64,000 bases of DNA. Origin: an uncultured Myxococcales bacterium. GTDB taxonomy: Bacteria; Myxococcota_A; UBA9042. The stretch lies in the NCBI GenBank assembly GCA_903842345.1, contig CAIMLR010000014.1, positions 248,001-312,000 of the forward strand. Reading direction: 5' to 3'. Made by a program: the position numbers and the translations under genes. The notes under the pieces are model-generated. The model was not told the DNA's origin and searched no databases. It saw only the letters and a list, made by a program, of their open reading frames with translations. Shown here piece by piece: positions 8,294 through 17,394 of the stretch (within the stretch, counting starts at the first letter, position 1; each line of letters opens with the position of its first letter).

Positions 8294-9145
8294 ATGAGCG
8301 CGCTGCTGACGCTGCCCAAACTGGATCTCGGTCGGCGGCTCACGCGTGGGATCGCGCTTGCGGACCTGACCCAAACGGTCGCGGATGAGCGCATGCGCTG
8401 GCACGCGGATGGCGTGTTGCACGGCGAGCTGATTGTCGATTTGCGCGATTGGCCAGATCCCGTCGCGGCGCTTCAGGCCATCGACGCGGGGATGCAGCCG
8501 GAGGATCCGGCGACGCTGTGGTCGTACGCGCTGCTTGTGGCGATTGATCGACCTTGGCCGGAGCTGCCGGCGGTGATTGACGACGCGGAGGTGAGCGCCG
8601 TGCGCGGCGTGCTGGCGACGCTCGATGCCGACCTCGGCGCGCTGGAGGAGACTTGGCGCGCGGTGCAAACGGCGGGCTGGCGGCGGATGGTGCACGCGGA
8701 GACCGGCGCGCGGCTGAAACAGGCCTTCGCCCTTGGATTTGACCGGCTCGTCGGCGGTGTGGGCTTGCTGCGCGAGCCGGATTTGCTGGCGCACTTGCGC
8801 GTGCATCGGCTGCCGGTGCTGATGTCGCCGTCCGCGCAGTTGGCCGCCAAGGTCGTCCCGACGTGGGCGCAGCATCCCCTTCGGCTGCTGACCGAGGCGG
8901 GGATCACGACGGTGCTCGGCTCAGGCTGGCCGCAGGCTGTGGCGACGACGCTGAGCGCGGAGCTGGAGGCGGTGTCGCGGCACCACCACTGGAAGCTGGA
9001 ACAACTGCGGACGCTCATGACGCGGAACGCTGAAGCAGCGGCGATTCGGCCAGAGGCGCGCTTTGGGATCGCGCGGCAGATTGAGTCCTGGCGGCATCGG
9101 CCCCACGCGGCGGCGGCAGCGAAGGGCGACGGCTGGAGTCTCTGA
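8294..9145 (+). CDS. degenerate adenosine-deaminase-like protein (probable pseudoenzyme)
   Basis: The 283-residue protein aligns by eye along the whole adenosine deaminase fold but has lost most of its active site. The N-terminal PKxELHLHxEG motif reads PKLDLGRRLTRG (8-19), so both HxH zinc ligands are gone. HAGE is reduced to HAE (134-136). The IGHGV...EDPELL segment reads VGGVGLLREPDLL. The zinc-binding NSDDP motif is replaced by GSGWP (209-213). The surrounding framework (HPLRLL.EAGI..., AELEAVSR...L.LEQLR.L..NA.EA) is well kept. A non-catalytic binding or regulatory role is therefore likely. Its tight linkage to the HD-GYP regulator (nine-base gap) suggests a ligand-sensing or partner function, which is inference. 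Confidence 0.7.
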   Translation: MSALLTLPKLDLGRRLTRGIALADLTQTVADERMRWHADGVLHGELIVDLRDWPDPVAALQAIDAGMQPEDPATLWSYALLVAIDRPWPELPAVIDDAEVSAVRGVLATLDADLGALEETWRAVQTAGWRRMVHAETGARLKQAFALGFDRLVGGVGLLREPDLLAHLRVHRLPVLMSPSAQLAAKVVPTWAQHPLRLLTEAGITTVLGSGWPQAVATTLSAELEAVSRHHHWKLEQLRTLMTRNAEAAAIRPEARFGIARQIESWRHRPHAAAAAKGDGWSL

Positions 9146-9220
9146 AACACGCGCTGCGCGGCGCTGGCGGAACGCGTTGCCCCACTGGACATCCGCTCAC
9201 AGCTGCCGCACGATTCTGCC

Positions 9221-10702
9221 ATGACACACATGCTGGATGCCGATGCTACTGAACTCGCGCGTCGCCTGCGGGCTGGCGAGGTAACTTCCTCGGAACTCGT
9301 CGACGCGTCCATCGCGGCGATTGAGGCGGTCAATCCGCAGCTGAACGCGGTTGTGCATCGCATGTACGACGCCGCGCGGCTGGCGGCGCAGCAGCCGCTC
9401 CCGGACGCGCCGTTTGCCGGTGTGCCCATGGTCGTCAAGGACTTTGACGGGTTCGTGCAGGGCGAGCCGTTCACGGCGTCAACGCGCTTTCTGGACGGAT
9501 TCGTGCCCGATCACGACGCCGAGGCGATCGCGCGGCTGCGGCGGGCCGGGCTGCTGTTCCTGGCCAAGACCAACTTGCCTGAGCTGGCGATTCTCGGCAC
9601 CACGGAGTCGGAGTTCCGCGGCCCAGCGCACAATCCCTGGAATGTTGCGCACACCACCGGCGGCTCATCGGGCGGATCGGCAGCGCTCGTTGCTGCGCGC
9701 GCCGTGCCGGTTGCCCATGGCGGTGATGGCGGCGGCTCCCTGCGCATTCCCGCCAGCATCTGCGGCTTGGTCGGCCTCAAGGCCAGCCGGGGCCGCATTC
9801 CCACCGGCCCGGACATGGGCGAGGGCTGGGGCGGCTATGTCCAATTCGGCGTCCTGACCCGCAGTGTCCGCGACACGGCGGCGCTCCTGGACGTGCTGGC
9901 CGGGCCGATGACCGGCGATCCCTACGCGGCGCCGCCGCACGAAGGCACGTTCCTGGCTGAATTGTCGCGGCGCCCGGGCAAGCTGCGCATCGCGTTCACG
10001 ACGCGTTCGTTCTTTGGCAAGCATACGGACCCGACGTGCGCGGAAGCCGTCACGCGGACGGCGCAGTTGCTGCGGGATCTGGGGCATGAAGTGGAAGAGG
10101 CGCACCCCGCGTTTGACCGCGATGCGCTTGTGCGCGCGTATTTGGTGCAAGTCGGCGTGGGTACGGCCGCGGAGATCGGCGATTTTGCCCGCTGGACCGG
10201 CAAGACGCCGCGCGCAGCGGATTTTGAACCGGCGACGTGGTTCCTGCGGCAGGTCGGCCAGGCGATGGGCGGCGTGGACGTGCAACACGCGCGGGACGCG
10301 ATCCAAACGGCGGGCCGACAGATGGGCGCATTCCACAGGCGTTACGACGTGTTGCTGAGTCCGACGCTCGCGCACCCGCCCGTGCGCCTGGGCGAGCTGG
10401 GACTGAAACCCGCCGATCGCTTTGCCCTCGCGGCGTTGCGCGCCCTGCCCTTGCGGCCGGCGATTCTCGCGGCGCTCGCGCAGCTGGCGACCGACAATTT
10501 TGAGAAGACGCCCAATACGCAGATCTTCAACCAGACGGGCCAGCCGGCGATCTCCCTGCCGCTCCACATGAGCCCGGACGGCCTGCCGATCGGCGTGCAG
10601 TTTTCGGCGGCGTACGGCGACGAGGCGACCCTCCTGCAGCTCGCGGCGCAGTTGGAAGAGGCGCAGCCGTGGATCGACCGGCGGCCGACGGTCTGTGTCT
10701 GA
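9221..10702 (+). CDS. amidase-signature family hydrolase
   Basis: A 493-residue amidase with the Ser-cisSer-Lys triad: K73 in GVPMVVKDFDG, the GGSSGGSA loop at about 147-153 and nucleophile S173 in GGDGGGSLRIPAS. The family includes GatA, NylA and bacterial amide hydrolases. The variant GGDGGGS (usual GSDTGGS) and the VQGEPFTASTRFLDGF segment resemble 6-aminohexanoate-dimer-hydrolase-like members more than GatA. No gatC or gatB lies nearby, so a tRNA-amidotransferase role is unlikely. No signal peptide is seen, so it is probably cytosolic. No clear ribosome-binding site precedes the ATG. The real substrate is unknown. A second, unrelated-looking amidase of the same superfamily lies at 27297. 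Confidence 0.85.
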   Translation: MTHMLDADATELARRLRAGEVTSSELVDASIAAIEAVNPQLNAVVHRMYDAARLAAQQPLPDAPFAGVPMVVKDFDGFVQGEPFTASTRFLDGFVPDHDAEAIARLRRAGLLFLAKTNLPELAILGTTESEFRGPAHNPWNVAHTTGGSSGGSAALVAARAVPVAHGGDGGGSLRIPASICGLVGLKASRGRIPTGPDMGEGWGGYVQFGVLTRSVRDTAALLDVLAGPMTGDPYAAPPHEGTFLAELSRRPGKLRIAFTTRSFFGKHTDPTCAEAVTRTAQLLRDLGHEVEEAHPAFDRDALVRAYLVQVGVGTAAEIGDFARWTGKTPRAADFEPATWFLRQVGQAMGGVDVQHARDAIQTAGRQMGAFHRRYDVLLSPTLAHPPVRLGELGLKPADRFALAALRALPLRPAILAALAQLATDNFEKTPNTQIFNQTGQPAISLPLHMSPDGLPIGVQFSAAYGDEATLLQLAAQLEEAQPWIDRRPTVCV

Positions 10703-10853
10703 GCGCCGAACCAGACGGGAATAACGCGGATCCAGCGCATCTTGACCGTTTTTTTGCACGGGTACACACTGACGGACCGATTTGGCGACCTACACTGCGC
10801 TTGGTACACAATCCAGTGGCGTTTGGAAGTCAGCAGCCGTCAAGAGGAAGCCC

Positions 10854-13844
10854 GTGAGCCAAGCCCGCGCACTTGCCGCTTTGCCCCATCCGGACGGCTC
10901 CGCCGTTAGCGGTTCAGGCACTGCGTTCGGTGGCGGCTTTCCGATTGTCGGCATTGGCGCTTCGGCAGGCGGCTTGGCCGCGTTGGATGCATTCTTTGCG
11001 GCCATTCCGACCGACCGCTTTCCGGGCATGGCATTCGCGCTGGTTCAGCACCTCGCGCCCGATCACAAGAGCCTGCTCGGCGCGTTGATCCAGCGGCATA
11101 CCCAGCTCAAAGTGGTGGAGGTGACCGACGGAATGACCGTGGAGCCCAACTGCGCGTATGTCATCCCGCCCAACCGCTCGATGGCCTTTCGCAACGGCAA
11201 ACTGTACTTGCAGGAGCCGTCAGAACCGCATGGCCGGCGTCTGCCCATTGACTCGTTCTTCCGGTCCTTGGCCGAAGGCTGCCGCGAACACGCGATTGGC
11301 GTGGTCCTCTCCGGCACGGGCAGCGACGGCGCGTTGGGAATCCGCGCCATCAAGGCCGCGGGCGGAATGGCGATGGCGCAATTGCCCGCAAGCGCGGAGC
11401 ACGACGGCATGCCGACCAACGCCATCGCGACCGGCCTTGTCGATTACATTTTGCCGCCGGCGGAAATGCCCGCGCAATTGTTGGCCTACGCAGAGCAGGC
11501 CCTGGGCGACCCGCGGCATGGCGCGACGCTGCCCGATCCGCAGGCGCTGACGGCGCTGGAGGCGATCTTCGCGCTCCTGCGCGCGCGGACCGGCCACGAT
11601 TTTTCCGAATACAAGAAACGCACGATCCTGCGGCGCATCGAGCGGCGGATGGCGGTGCGGCAGTTGACGACGCTGGAGGCGTACGCCGAGGCCGTGCAGG
11701 AACACCCTGAGGAAGTCACCGCACTCTTTCGCGACCTGCTGATCGGCGTGACCGATTTCTTCCGCGATCCCGACGCCTTCGCGGCGCTGGAAGGCCCGAT
11801 TCAGCACGTGCTGCGCCACAAGCAGGACGGCGACACCTTGCGGGTCTGGGTGCCCGGCTGCTCTACGGGCGAAGAGGCGTACTCGCTGGCGATCGTGCTG
11901 CAAGAGCAGATGGAAGTGGCCAAACGCCAGCTCAAGCTCCAGCTTTTCGCGACGGACATCGACCCGGTCGCGATTGAACAGGCGCGAACCGGCCTTTATC
12001 CGGCAAGTGCGTTGGCGGACATGGCCGCCGCGCGGCGCACCCGGTACTTCGCGCTGGAAGGCGACGGCGGGCGCTACCGCATCCACAAGAGCCTGCGTGA
12101 AATGCTCGTCTTCTCCGAGCAGAACGTCATCAAGGATCCGCCGTTTTCGCGGCTCGATCTCATCAGCTGCCGCAACCTGCTCATCTACTTGGGGCCGGAG
12201 CTCCAGAGCAAGTTGATCCCGCTCTTTCACTACGCGCTCAATCCCGGCGGGCTCCTGCTGCTTGGCACGTCGGAGAGCGTCGGCAGTTTTGGCGATCTGT
12301 TCACCTTGCTCGATCCCAAGGCCAAGCTTTATGAGCGCAAGAATGACGTGAACGCCGTGCTGCGGCGCAACTCAGGGCTGCTCTTTCCCTCGATGTCCAA
12401 CTACCGAACGACCATTCGGCTTCCCGACAAGGCGCCCCGCATGCGGAAATATCCCCTTCGCGAACTGACCGAGCGCGCGGTGCTGCAGTACCACTCGCCA
12501 GCCGCGGCGCTGATCAATCCGCAGGGCGAGATTCTGTACTTGCACGGGCGCACGGGTCGGTATCTGGAACCGCCGCCGGGCGAGTCGAGCCTGAATATCC
12601 CGAAAATGGCGCGCGAGGGGCTGGCGCACGAACTCCGGTTGGCGTTGCTGGAGATTGCCAAGGGCGGCAAAGTCGTCACGCGGCCGCGCCTGCGGATTCG
12701 AACCAACGGGGACTACTCCTGGGTCAATCTGACAATCCGGTTCGTGGAAGTCGATCGCGACGCGCCCAGCAAAGTCGGGCTGTACCTCGTCGTCTGGGAG
12801 GAGATCCCGGAGCCGCAGTTGGACCCCGCGCCACTGGCGGCGAAGGCGGCTCCGGGAGACGTGGCCGAGGCGACGGCGCACGACCACCTCCTTGAGCTGC
12901 AACGCGAACTGCAGGCGCAGACCGATTCGCTGCGAACGATGACGGAGGACCTGGAAAGCTCCAACGAAGAGTTGCGCGCGGCGAACGAGGAGCTGCAGTC
13001 GGTCAATGAGGAGCTGCAGTCCACAAACGAGGAGCTGGAGACGTCCAAGGAGGAGCTGCAAGCGGTCAACGAGGAGCTGGCGACGGTCAACGCGGAGCTT
13101 CAGGCGCGCGTGGCGGAGTTGTCGCGCTCCAACAACGACATGAACAACCTGATGGCCGGGACGGGCGTGGGCACGGTCTTCGTCGACCATGAGCTGCGCA
13201 TCCAGCGGTTCACGCCGACCGTGACCGCGGTCATCAACCTGATTCCGAGCGACGTCGGGCGGCCGGTGGGGCAAATCGCCTCCAACCTGATCGGCTATGA
13301 CACGCTCGTCGCCGACACGCGCGGCGTGCTTGACACGCTTGTGCCCAAGGATCTCGAGGTACAGTCCGCGACGGCGTCCTACCTGATGCGTATCCGGCCG
13401 TATCGCACGCTGGACAACGTCGTCGAGGGTGCGGTCATTACCTTCACGGACATTACCGAACTCAAGCGCACAACGGACGCGATGCGCCGGCTGGCCGTTG
13501 TCGTGCGGGACTCCCGCGATGCGGTGATCGTGTACGATCTCGCGGGCCAGGTCCTCGCCTGGAACGCCGCGGCGGAGCGGCTGTACGGCTGGACCGAGAC
13601 GGAAGCGTTGCAGAAGAACATCAAGGACCTGCTGCCCGCGACGAACCAACCCGCCGCTCTGGCAACAATCGAACGGCTGCGCAACGCCGAGGTGCTGGCA
13701 CCGATGCGCGCGCAGCGTGTAACCAAGGACGGAAAGACCCTAACCATTGCGCTGACAGCGTCCGCATTGGTCAACGAAGCTGGCGCGGTGTACGCCATCT
13801 CCACGACCGAACGAGCCGAGCATGATGAAGACCAACAACGCTAA
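10854..13844 (+). CDS. CheB-CheR fusion protein with coiled coil and PAS domains
   Basis: A soluble 996-residue sensor/adaptor. An N-terminal CheB methylesterase domain has a complete Ser-His-Asp triad (S38 in GIGASAGG, H66 in LVQHLAPDH, D158 in GTGSDGALG) but no receiver domain. A CheR methyltransferase domain follows (about 225-490, with WVPGCSTGEEAYSLAI, the SAM-binding motif, and VFSEQNVIKDPPFSRLDLISCRNLLIY). About 85 residues of NEELQ-type heptad repeats (about 680-765) come next, then two PAS domains. The GTG at 10854 is preceded by AGAGGAAG and is preferred over a TTG at 10782. The 3' end overlaps the hybrid kinase by 23 bases. Such proteins are thought to act as signalling hubs rather than classic chemotaxis enzymes. 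Confidence 0.9.
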   Translation: MSQARALAALPHPDGSAVSGSGTAFGGGFPIVGIGASAGGLAALDAFFAAIPTDRFPGMAFALVQHLAPDHKSLLGALIQRHTQLKVVEVTDGMTVEPNCAYVIPPNRSMAFRNGKLYLQEPSEPHGRRLPIDSFFRSLAEGCREHAIGVVLSGTGSDGALGIRAIKAAGGMAMAQLPASAEHDGMPTNAIATGLVDYILPPAEMPAQLLAYAEQALGDPRHGATLPDPQALTALEAIFALLRARTGHDFSEYKKRTILRRIERRMAVRQLTTLEAYAEAVQEHPEEVTALFRDLLIGVTDFFRDPDAFAALEGPIQHVLRHKQDGDTLRVWVPGCSTGEEAYSLAIVLQEQMEVAKRQLKLQLFATDIDPVAIEQARTGLYPASALADMAAARRTRYFALEGDGGRYRIHKSLREMLVFSEQNVIKDPPFSRLDLISCRNLLIYLGPELQSKLIPLFHYALNPGGLLLLGTSESVGSFGDLFTLLDPKAKLYERKNDVNAVLRRNSGLLFPSMSNYRTTIRLPDKAPRMRKYPLRELTERAVLQYHSPAAALINPQGEILYLHGRTGRYLEPPPGESSLNIPKMAREGLAHELRLALLEIAKGGKVVTRPRLRIRTNGDYSWVNLTIRFVEVDRDAPSKVGLYLVVWEEIPEPQLDPAPLAAKAAPGDVAEATAHDHLLELQRELQAQTDSLRTMTEDLESSNEELRAANEELQSVNEELQSTNEELETSKEELQAVNEELATVNAELQARVAELSRSNNDMNNLMAGTGVGTVFVDHELRIQRFTPTVTAVINLIPSDVGRPVGQIASNLIGYDTLVADTRGVLDTLVPKDLEVQSATASYLMRIRPYRTLDNVVEGAVITFTDITELKRTTDAMRRLAVVVRDSRDAVIVYDLAGQVLAWNAAAERLYGWTETEALQKNIKDLLPATNQPAALATIERLRNAEVLAPMRAQRVTKDGKTLTIALTASALVNEAGAVYAISTTERAEHDEDQQR

Positions 13845-16071
13845 GCCCAGATCGGAGCGGCTGCGCGCCCGGGCGGAACGTCTGGTTGCCACGGCAAGGG
13901 ATGCCTCGGTACGGACACCGGGGGACGACGATGCCATTGCATTGCAGCACGAGCTGGACATCCACGGCTTGGAGCTGGAACTTCAGAACGACGAGCTGCG
14001 GGAGAGCCAGATTGCGCTGGAGGCGTCGCGGGCGCGGTATGTGGAGCTGTTTGACCTCGCGCCCGTCGGCTATTTGACCCTGGACAGCGCCGGCATCATC
14101 ACCGACGCCAATGCCACCGCCGCGCTGTTGTTCCGGACGACGCGCAGCGGCTTGGTGCGCCAGCCGTTTACGGCGTTTGTCCAGCCGGATGAACAGGACA
14201 CGTTCTACCTGCTGCGCAAGGAGCTGTTGGCGACCGCGGCGCCGCAGTGTTGCGAACTCACCCTGAGCCGGCGGGGGGCGCGGCCGTTCGCGGCGGGGCT
14301 GGACGCGCGCACGGTCGAGAACCAGGACGGGACGCCCGCGCTGCACATCACGCTCAGCGACATCAGCGCGCGCAAAGCTGCCGAGAAGGCCTTGCGCGCA
14401 GCGGCCGACGAACTGGAAGAGCGCGTGGTGAGCCGAACGGCGGATCTGGTGCGCTCGCAAGACGGCCTGCGCTCTGAGATCGCCCGGCGCGCGGAGTCTG
14501 AGCTGCGGCTGCAACAGAGTGAGGAACAGCTGCGGGCGATCCTGGACACGGCGTCGGAGGCGATCATCACGGCCGACGAGCACGGGTGCATCCATTTGTT
14601 CAACAACGCGGCAGTGCAGATGTTTGGCTGGGAGGCGGACGAGATCCGCGGCAAGAACGTCAACCTGCTGATGCCGCCGACCGAGCGCGAGCGGCACGAC
14701 GGGTACATTGCGCGGCATCTCCTCACGGGCGAGCGCAGGGTGCCTGGCCGGCCGCGCCTGGTCCACGGGCTGCGCAAGGACGGCACGGCGTTCCCGCTGG
14801 AGTTGAGCCTGAGCGAATTCCAAGCGGAGCCGGTCATCCAGTTCACGGCGATCCTGCGCGACCTGACGGAGCGGCAGCGGCTGGAGGACGAGTTTCGCGA
14901 AGCGCAGAAGATGGCCGCGATCGCCCGACTGGCCAGCGGCATTGCGCATGATTTCAATAATTTGCTGATGGGAATCATCGGCTGCTGCAACGTGGCGACC
15001 ACCCAGCTGCCGGCAGCACACGGCGCGGCGCTGGCGCTTGGCGAGATCAAGTCGGCGGCGGAGCGCGGCGCGGCGCTGACCCGGGAACTGCTGACTTTCG
15101 GCCGGCAGAAGGCCACGCCCGCGGCGCCGATGCCGCTCAATGGCAGCGTGCGCACGGTCGTTGGCATGCTGGGCAACGTGCTGGGCGAGGACATCAAGCT
15201 GGAGCTGGACCTGAGTCCGACCGAGCCGATCGTGCTGGGCGATCCCATGGGGCTCGAGCAGATTCTGCTGAATCTGGCCGTGAATTCCCGCGACGCCATG
15301 AAGGGCGGCGGCCGGCTGCGGGTCGCGACAACCGAGACGGAGCGGGCGACGGCCACGGCGACGCGGTCAGGCGTGCTGCCGGCGGGCCGTTATGTTGAGT
15401 TGGCGGTGGCCGATACGGGCTGCGGCATTGCGCCGGAGATCCAGGCCAAGGTCTTTGAGCCCTTTTTCACGACCAAGCCGATCGGCGAAGGCTCCGGCCT
15501 TGGGCTCTACAGCGTCTTTGGCATCGTGGAACGCTTTGGCGGCGCGGTGGAGCTGCGCAGCGAACTGGGGCGCGGAACGGAAGTGCGCATCGTGCTGCCG
15601 CATTTGCCATCCGCACCGGCGGCCCAAGCGGAAGAGCGCTCGCCGCGACGCGCGCCGAGTACGGCCGACTTCGGTCAGGCGCGCATGACGGTCCTGATGG
15701 TCGAGGACGAGCACCTGATCCGCCTGAGCGTGAAGCACATGTTGAGCACGGTTGCGTTCAACGTGCTCATGGCGCCGGATTGCGCGACCGCCGAGCGCAT
15801 CGCCGCGGAACAGGCTGGGACGATTGACGTCCTCCTGACGGACATCGTCCTGACCGACGGGAGTGGCGGCGCGCTCGCCGAGCAACTGCAGCTCACCTAC
15901 CCGGCGATGGCCGTCGTCTTCATGTCCGCTTACCCGACCGACATGCTGCTGCACCAGGAGCGGATTCCGCCCGGTTCGTCGAGCCTGCAGAAGCCTTTTG
16001 ACGAAGCGCAGTTGCGCGCCGCGCTGTACGCCGCCACGGCAACGGCCGCGGACGACCAGCCCGCTGCGTGA
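13822..16071 (+). CDS. hybrid sensor histidine kinase (PAS-PAS-HisKA-HATPase-REC)
   Basis: A soluble 749-residue kinase with no membrane segment. PAS domains sit at about 72-185 and 235-350, joined by a coiled coil with the RTADLVRSQ pattern. The dimerisation/H-box is ASGIAHDFNNLLMG with H376. The ATPase has N-box NLAVNSRDAM, G1 DTGCGI, F-box FEPFFTTK and G2 GSGLGL. A receiver domain closes the protein (about 625-745, with VEDE, acceptor Asp in LLTDIVL and KPF). Its start lies inside the CheB-CheR gene, so translation is coupled and the pair should work together: the kinase may phosphorylate its own receiver under control of the CheB-CheR hub. No output domain is present, so a separate phosphotransfer or regulator partner is expected elsewhere. 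Confidence 0.92.
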   Translation: MMKTNNAKPRSERLRARAERLVATARDASVRTPGDDDAIALQHELDIHGLELELQNDELRESQIALEASRARYVELFDLAPVGYLTLDSAGIITDANATAALLFRTTRSGLVRQPFTAFVQPDEQDTFYLLRKELLATAAPQCCELTLSRRGARPFAAGLDARTVENQDGTPALHITLSDISARKAAEKALRAAADELEERVVSRTADLVRSQDGLRSEIARRAESELRLQQSEEQLRAILDTASEAIITADEHGCIHLFNNAAVQMFGWEADEIRGKNVNLLMPPTERERHDGYIARHLLTGERRVPGRPRLVHGLRKDGTAFPLELSLSEFQAEPVIQFTAILRDLTERQRLEDEFREAQKMAAIARLASGIAHDFNNLLMGIIGCCNVATTQLPAAHGAALALGEIKSAAERGAALTRELLTFGRQKATPAAPMPLNGSVRTVVGMLGNVLGEDIKLELDLSPTEPIVLGDPMGLEQILLNLAVNSRDAMKGGGRLRVATTETERATATATRSGVLPAGRYVELAVADTGCGIAPEIQAKVFEPFFTTKPIGEGSGLGLYSVFGIVERFGGAVELRSELGRGTEVRIVLPHLPSAPAAQAEERSPRRAPSTADFGQARMTVLMVEDEHLIRLSVKHMLSTVAFNVLMAPDCATAERIAAEQAGTIDVLLTDIVLTDGSGGALAEQLQLTYPAMAVVFMSAYPTDMLLHQERIPPGSSSLQKPFDEAQLRAALYAATATAADDQPAA

Positions 16072-16168
16072 GCGCCGAGGCGGCGAACGGCGATAAAACT
16101 TGCCGCGCGCCCCGTTCGTCGCATGATGCCCTCGCGCGCGTGCCCTGCTGCCGCCGCCCCGAGGAAAC

Positions 16169-16852
16169 ATGCTGGACGTCCCCATTGTCGACACTTCCTA
16201 TGACGCGCTGCCGGTTTTTCCGCTGCCCAACTTTGTCATCTTCCCGCAGACCATGACGCGGCTGCACATCTTTGAGCCGCGTTATCGGCTGATGGCGGCG
16301 GAAGCCCTGTCGACGCAGCGGCTCATCGTGCTCGTGGGCCTCAAGGGCGGCTGGGAAGCTGACTACTACGGTTCGCCGCCGGTTCACGAGATCGGCTCGC
16401 TGTGCAAGATCGTCAATGAAGAGCGGCTGGAGGACGGGCGCTACAACCTGTTCGTGCACTGCCTCGCGCGCGTGGAGCTGACGACGCTGCATCGCCTGCT
16501 GCCGTATCGCACCGCGAGCGTGACGGTGCGGCCGGATCTGCCGGCGGACCCGGCGCGGCTCCTGGAGGCCTCGGATCGCCTGCTGTCGGTCGTGCGCGGC
16601 CTGATGGTGAAGCTCGGCGAACACGCGACGCTGCTCGCCAACGTGCTCGCGTCGACCAAGAAGCCGGTGATTCTTGTGAACCGCCTCGCCGCCGCGCTGG
16701 TGCCGGATCCGGCGGATCGCCAGGCGCTGCTGGAGACGACCGACCCGGTGTTGCGCGCCGAGCGGCTGTGCGACCTTGCGGGCGACCTGTTGCTGAATTC
16801 CGAGCAGCCGGCGATGTCGCTGGGCTCCGTCGACATGTCGATGGTGAACTGA
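16169..16852 (+). CDS. LON N-terminal (substrate-binding) domain protein
   Basis: A 227-residue stand-alone Lon N-domain (PUA-like beta barrel plus helical part) without AAA+ or protease modules. The opening LPVFPLPNFVIFPQTMTRLHIFEPRYR is diagnostic of the family, as is the GSLCKIVNEERLEDGRYNLFVHCLARVEL stretch. The family binds unfolded or specific proteins in Lon, while stand-alone members have no settled role. GAGGAA lies four to five bases before the ATG. The gene begins 98 bases after the hybrid kinase and may have its own promoter (TTGCCG at 16100, CATGAT at 16122). Confidence 0.88.
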   Translation: MLDVPIVDTSYDALPVFPLPNFVIFPQTMTRLHIFEPRYRLMAAEALSTQRLIVLVGLKGGWEADYYGSPPVHEIGSLCKIVNEERLEDGRYNLFVHCLARVELTTLHRLLPYRTASVTVRPDLPADPARLLEASDRLLSVVRGLMVKLGEHATLLANVLASTKKPVILVNRLAAALVPDPADRQALLETTDPVLRAERLCDLAGDLLLNSEQPAMSLGSVDMSMVN

Positions 16853-16962
16853 GCAAGATGCCGCCTGTTGCAAGCCAAGTCGTCGCGGTCCGTCCTGTTG
16901 CACGTCGGACCGGGACCGCAAATCGGGGACCGATGATCGCGAACTCCCATCGGGGTCTGTAG

Positions 16963-17388
16963 ATGCCCCTGTGGCTGCGGCGCATTTTGGGCGTGGCCGC
17001 GCTCCTGACCGGTCTCGCGGCGGCCTTTTGGCAGAGCCGCGAGCGCGCGCACACCGTGAACATGGCGTTGTTGCTCAATCACGTCGCGGTCAGCGTGGAA
17101 GGCGCGGTGCTCGATCGCGAGCGGCTGACCGCGGTTGGCTGGCGCGTCGCGGATCATGAGCCGCGGACGTGGAATTGGCAGCATTTTGCCGCGGGGCAAG
17201 CGCCGGAAATCACCGATCCGGTGACGGTTTCCCTGCCCAACGACGCGACGCAGTTGGAGATCGCCTGCCGGTTCCAGCTGCTCGCCGGCTCGCCGCCGCT
17301 GCGCACACTGACCCGCGTGCCGACGCCTGCGCGCGCGGACGGCGTGATTCCTGTCGACATCGAGAGTTGCGGCGCGATCACCCGGTAG
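16963..17388 (+). CDS. small membrane-anchored or secreted protein of unknown function
   Basis: I do not recognise this 141-residue protein. A signal anchor or signal peptide occupies residues about 8-23 (ILGVAALLTGLAAAF) after two arginines. The rest reads as an extracytoplasmic beta-rich domain with a WRVADHEPRTWNW stretch and two cysteines. No strong ribosome-binding site precedes the ATG. It converges on the ccmE-like gene with only six bases between stops. Confidence 0.5.
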   Translation: MPLWLRRILGVAALLTGLAAAFWQSRERAHTVNMALLLNHVAVSVEGAVLDRERLTAVGWRVADHEPRTWNWQHFAAGQAPEITDPVTVSLPNDATQLEIACRFQLLAGSPPLRTLTRVPTPARADGVIPVDIESCGAITR

Positions 17389-17394
17389 CGTGCG

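Noticed and set aside
9221-10702. GatA subunit of the Glu-tRNA amidotransferase
   Set aside because: No GatB or GatC nearby, and the GGDGGGS variant fits other amidases better.
10703-10853. Terminator at the T-run near 10750
   Set aside because: Seven T residues occur, but no convincing stem precedes them.
16169-16852. Lon protease
   Set aside because: Only the N-terminal substrate-binding domain is present; there is no AAA+ or Ser-Lys protease domain.
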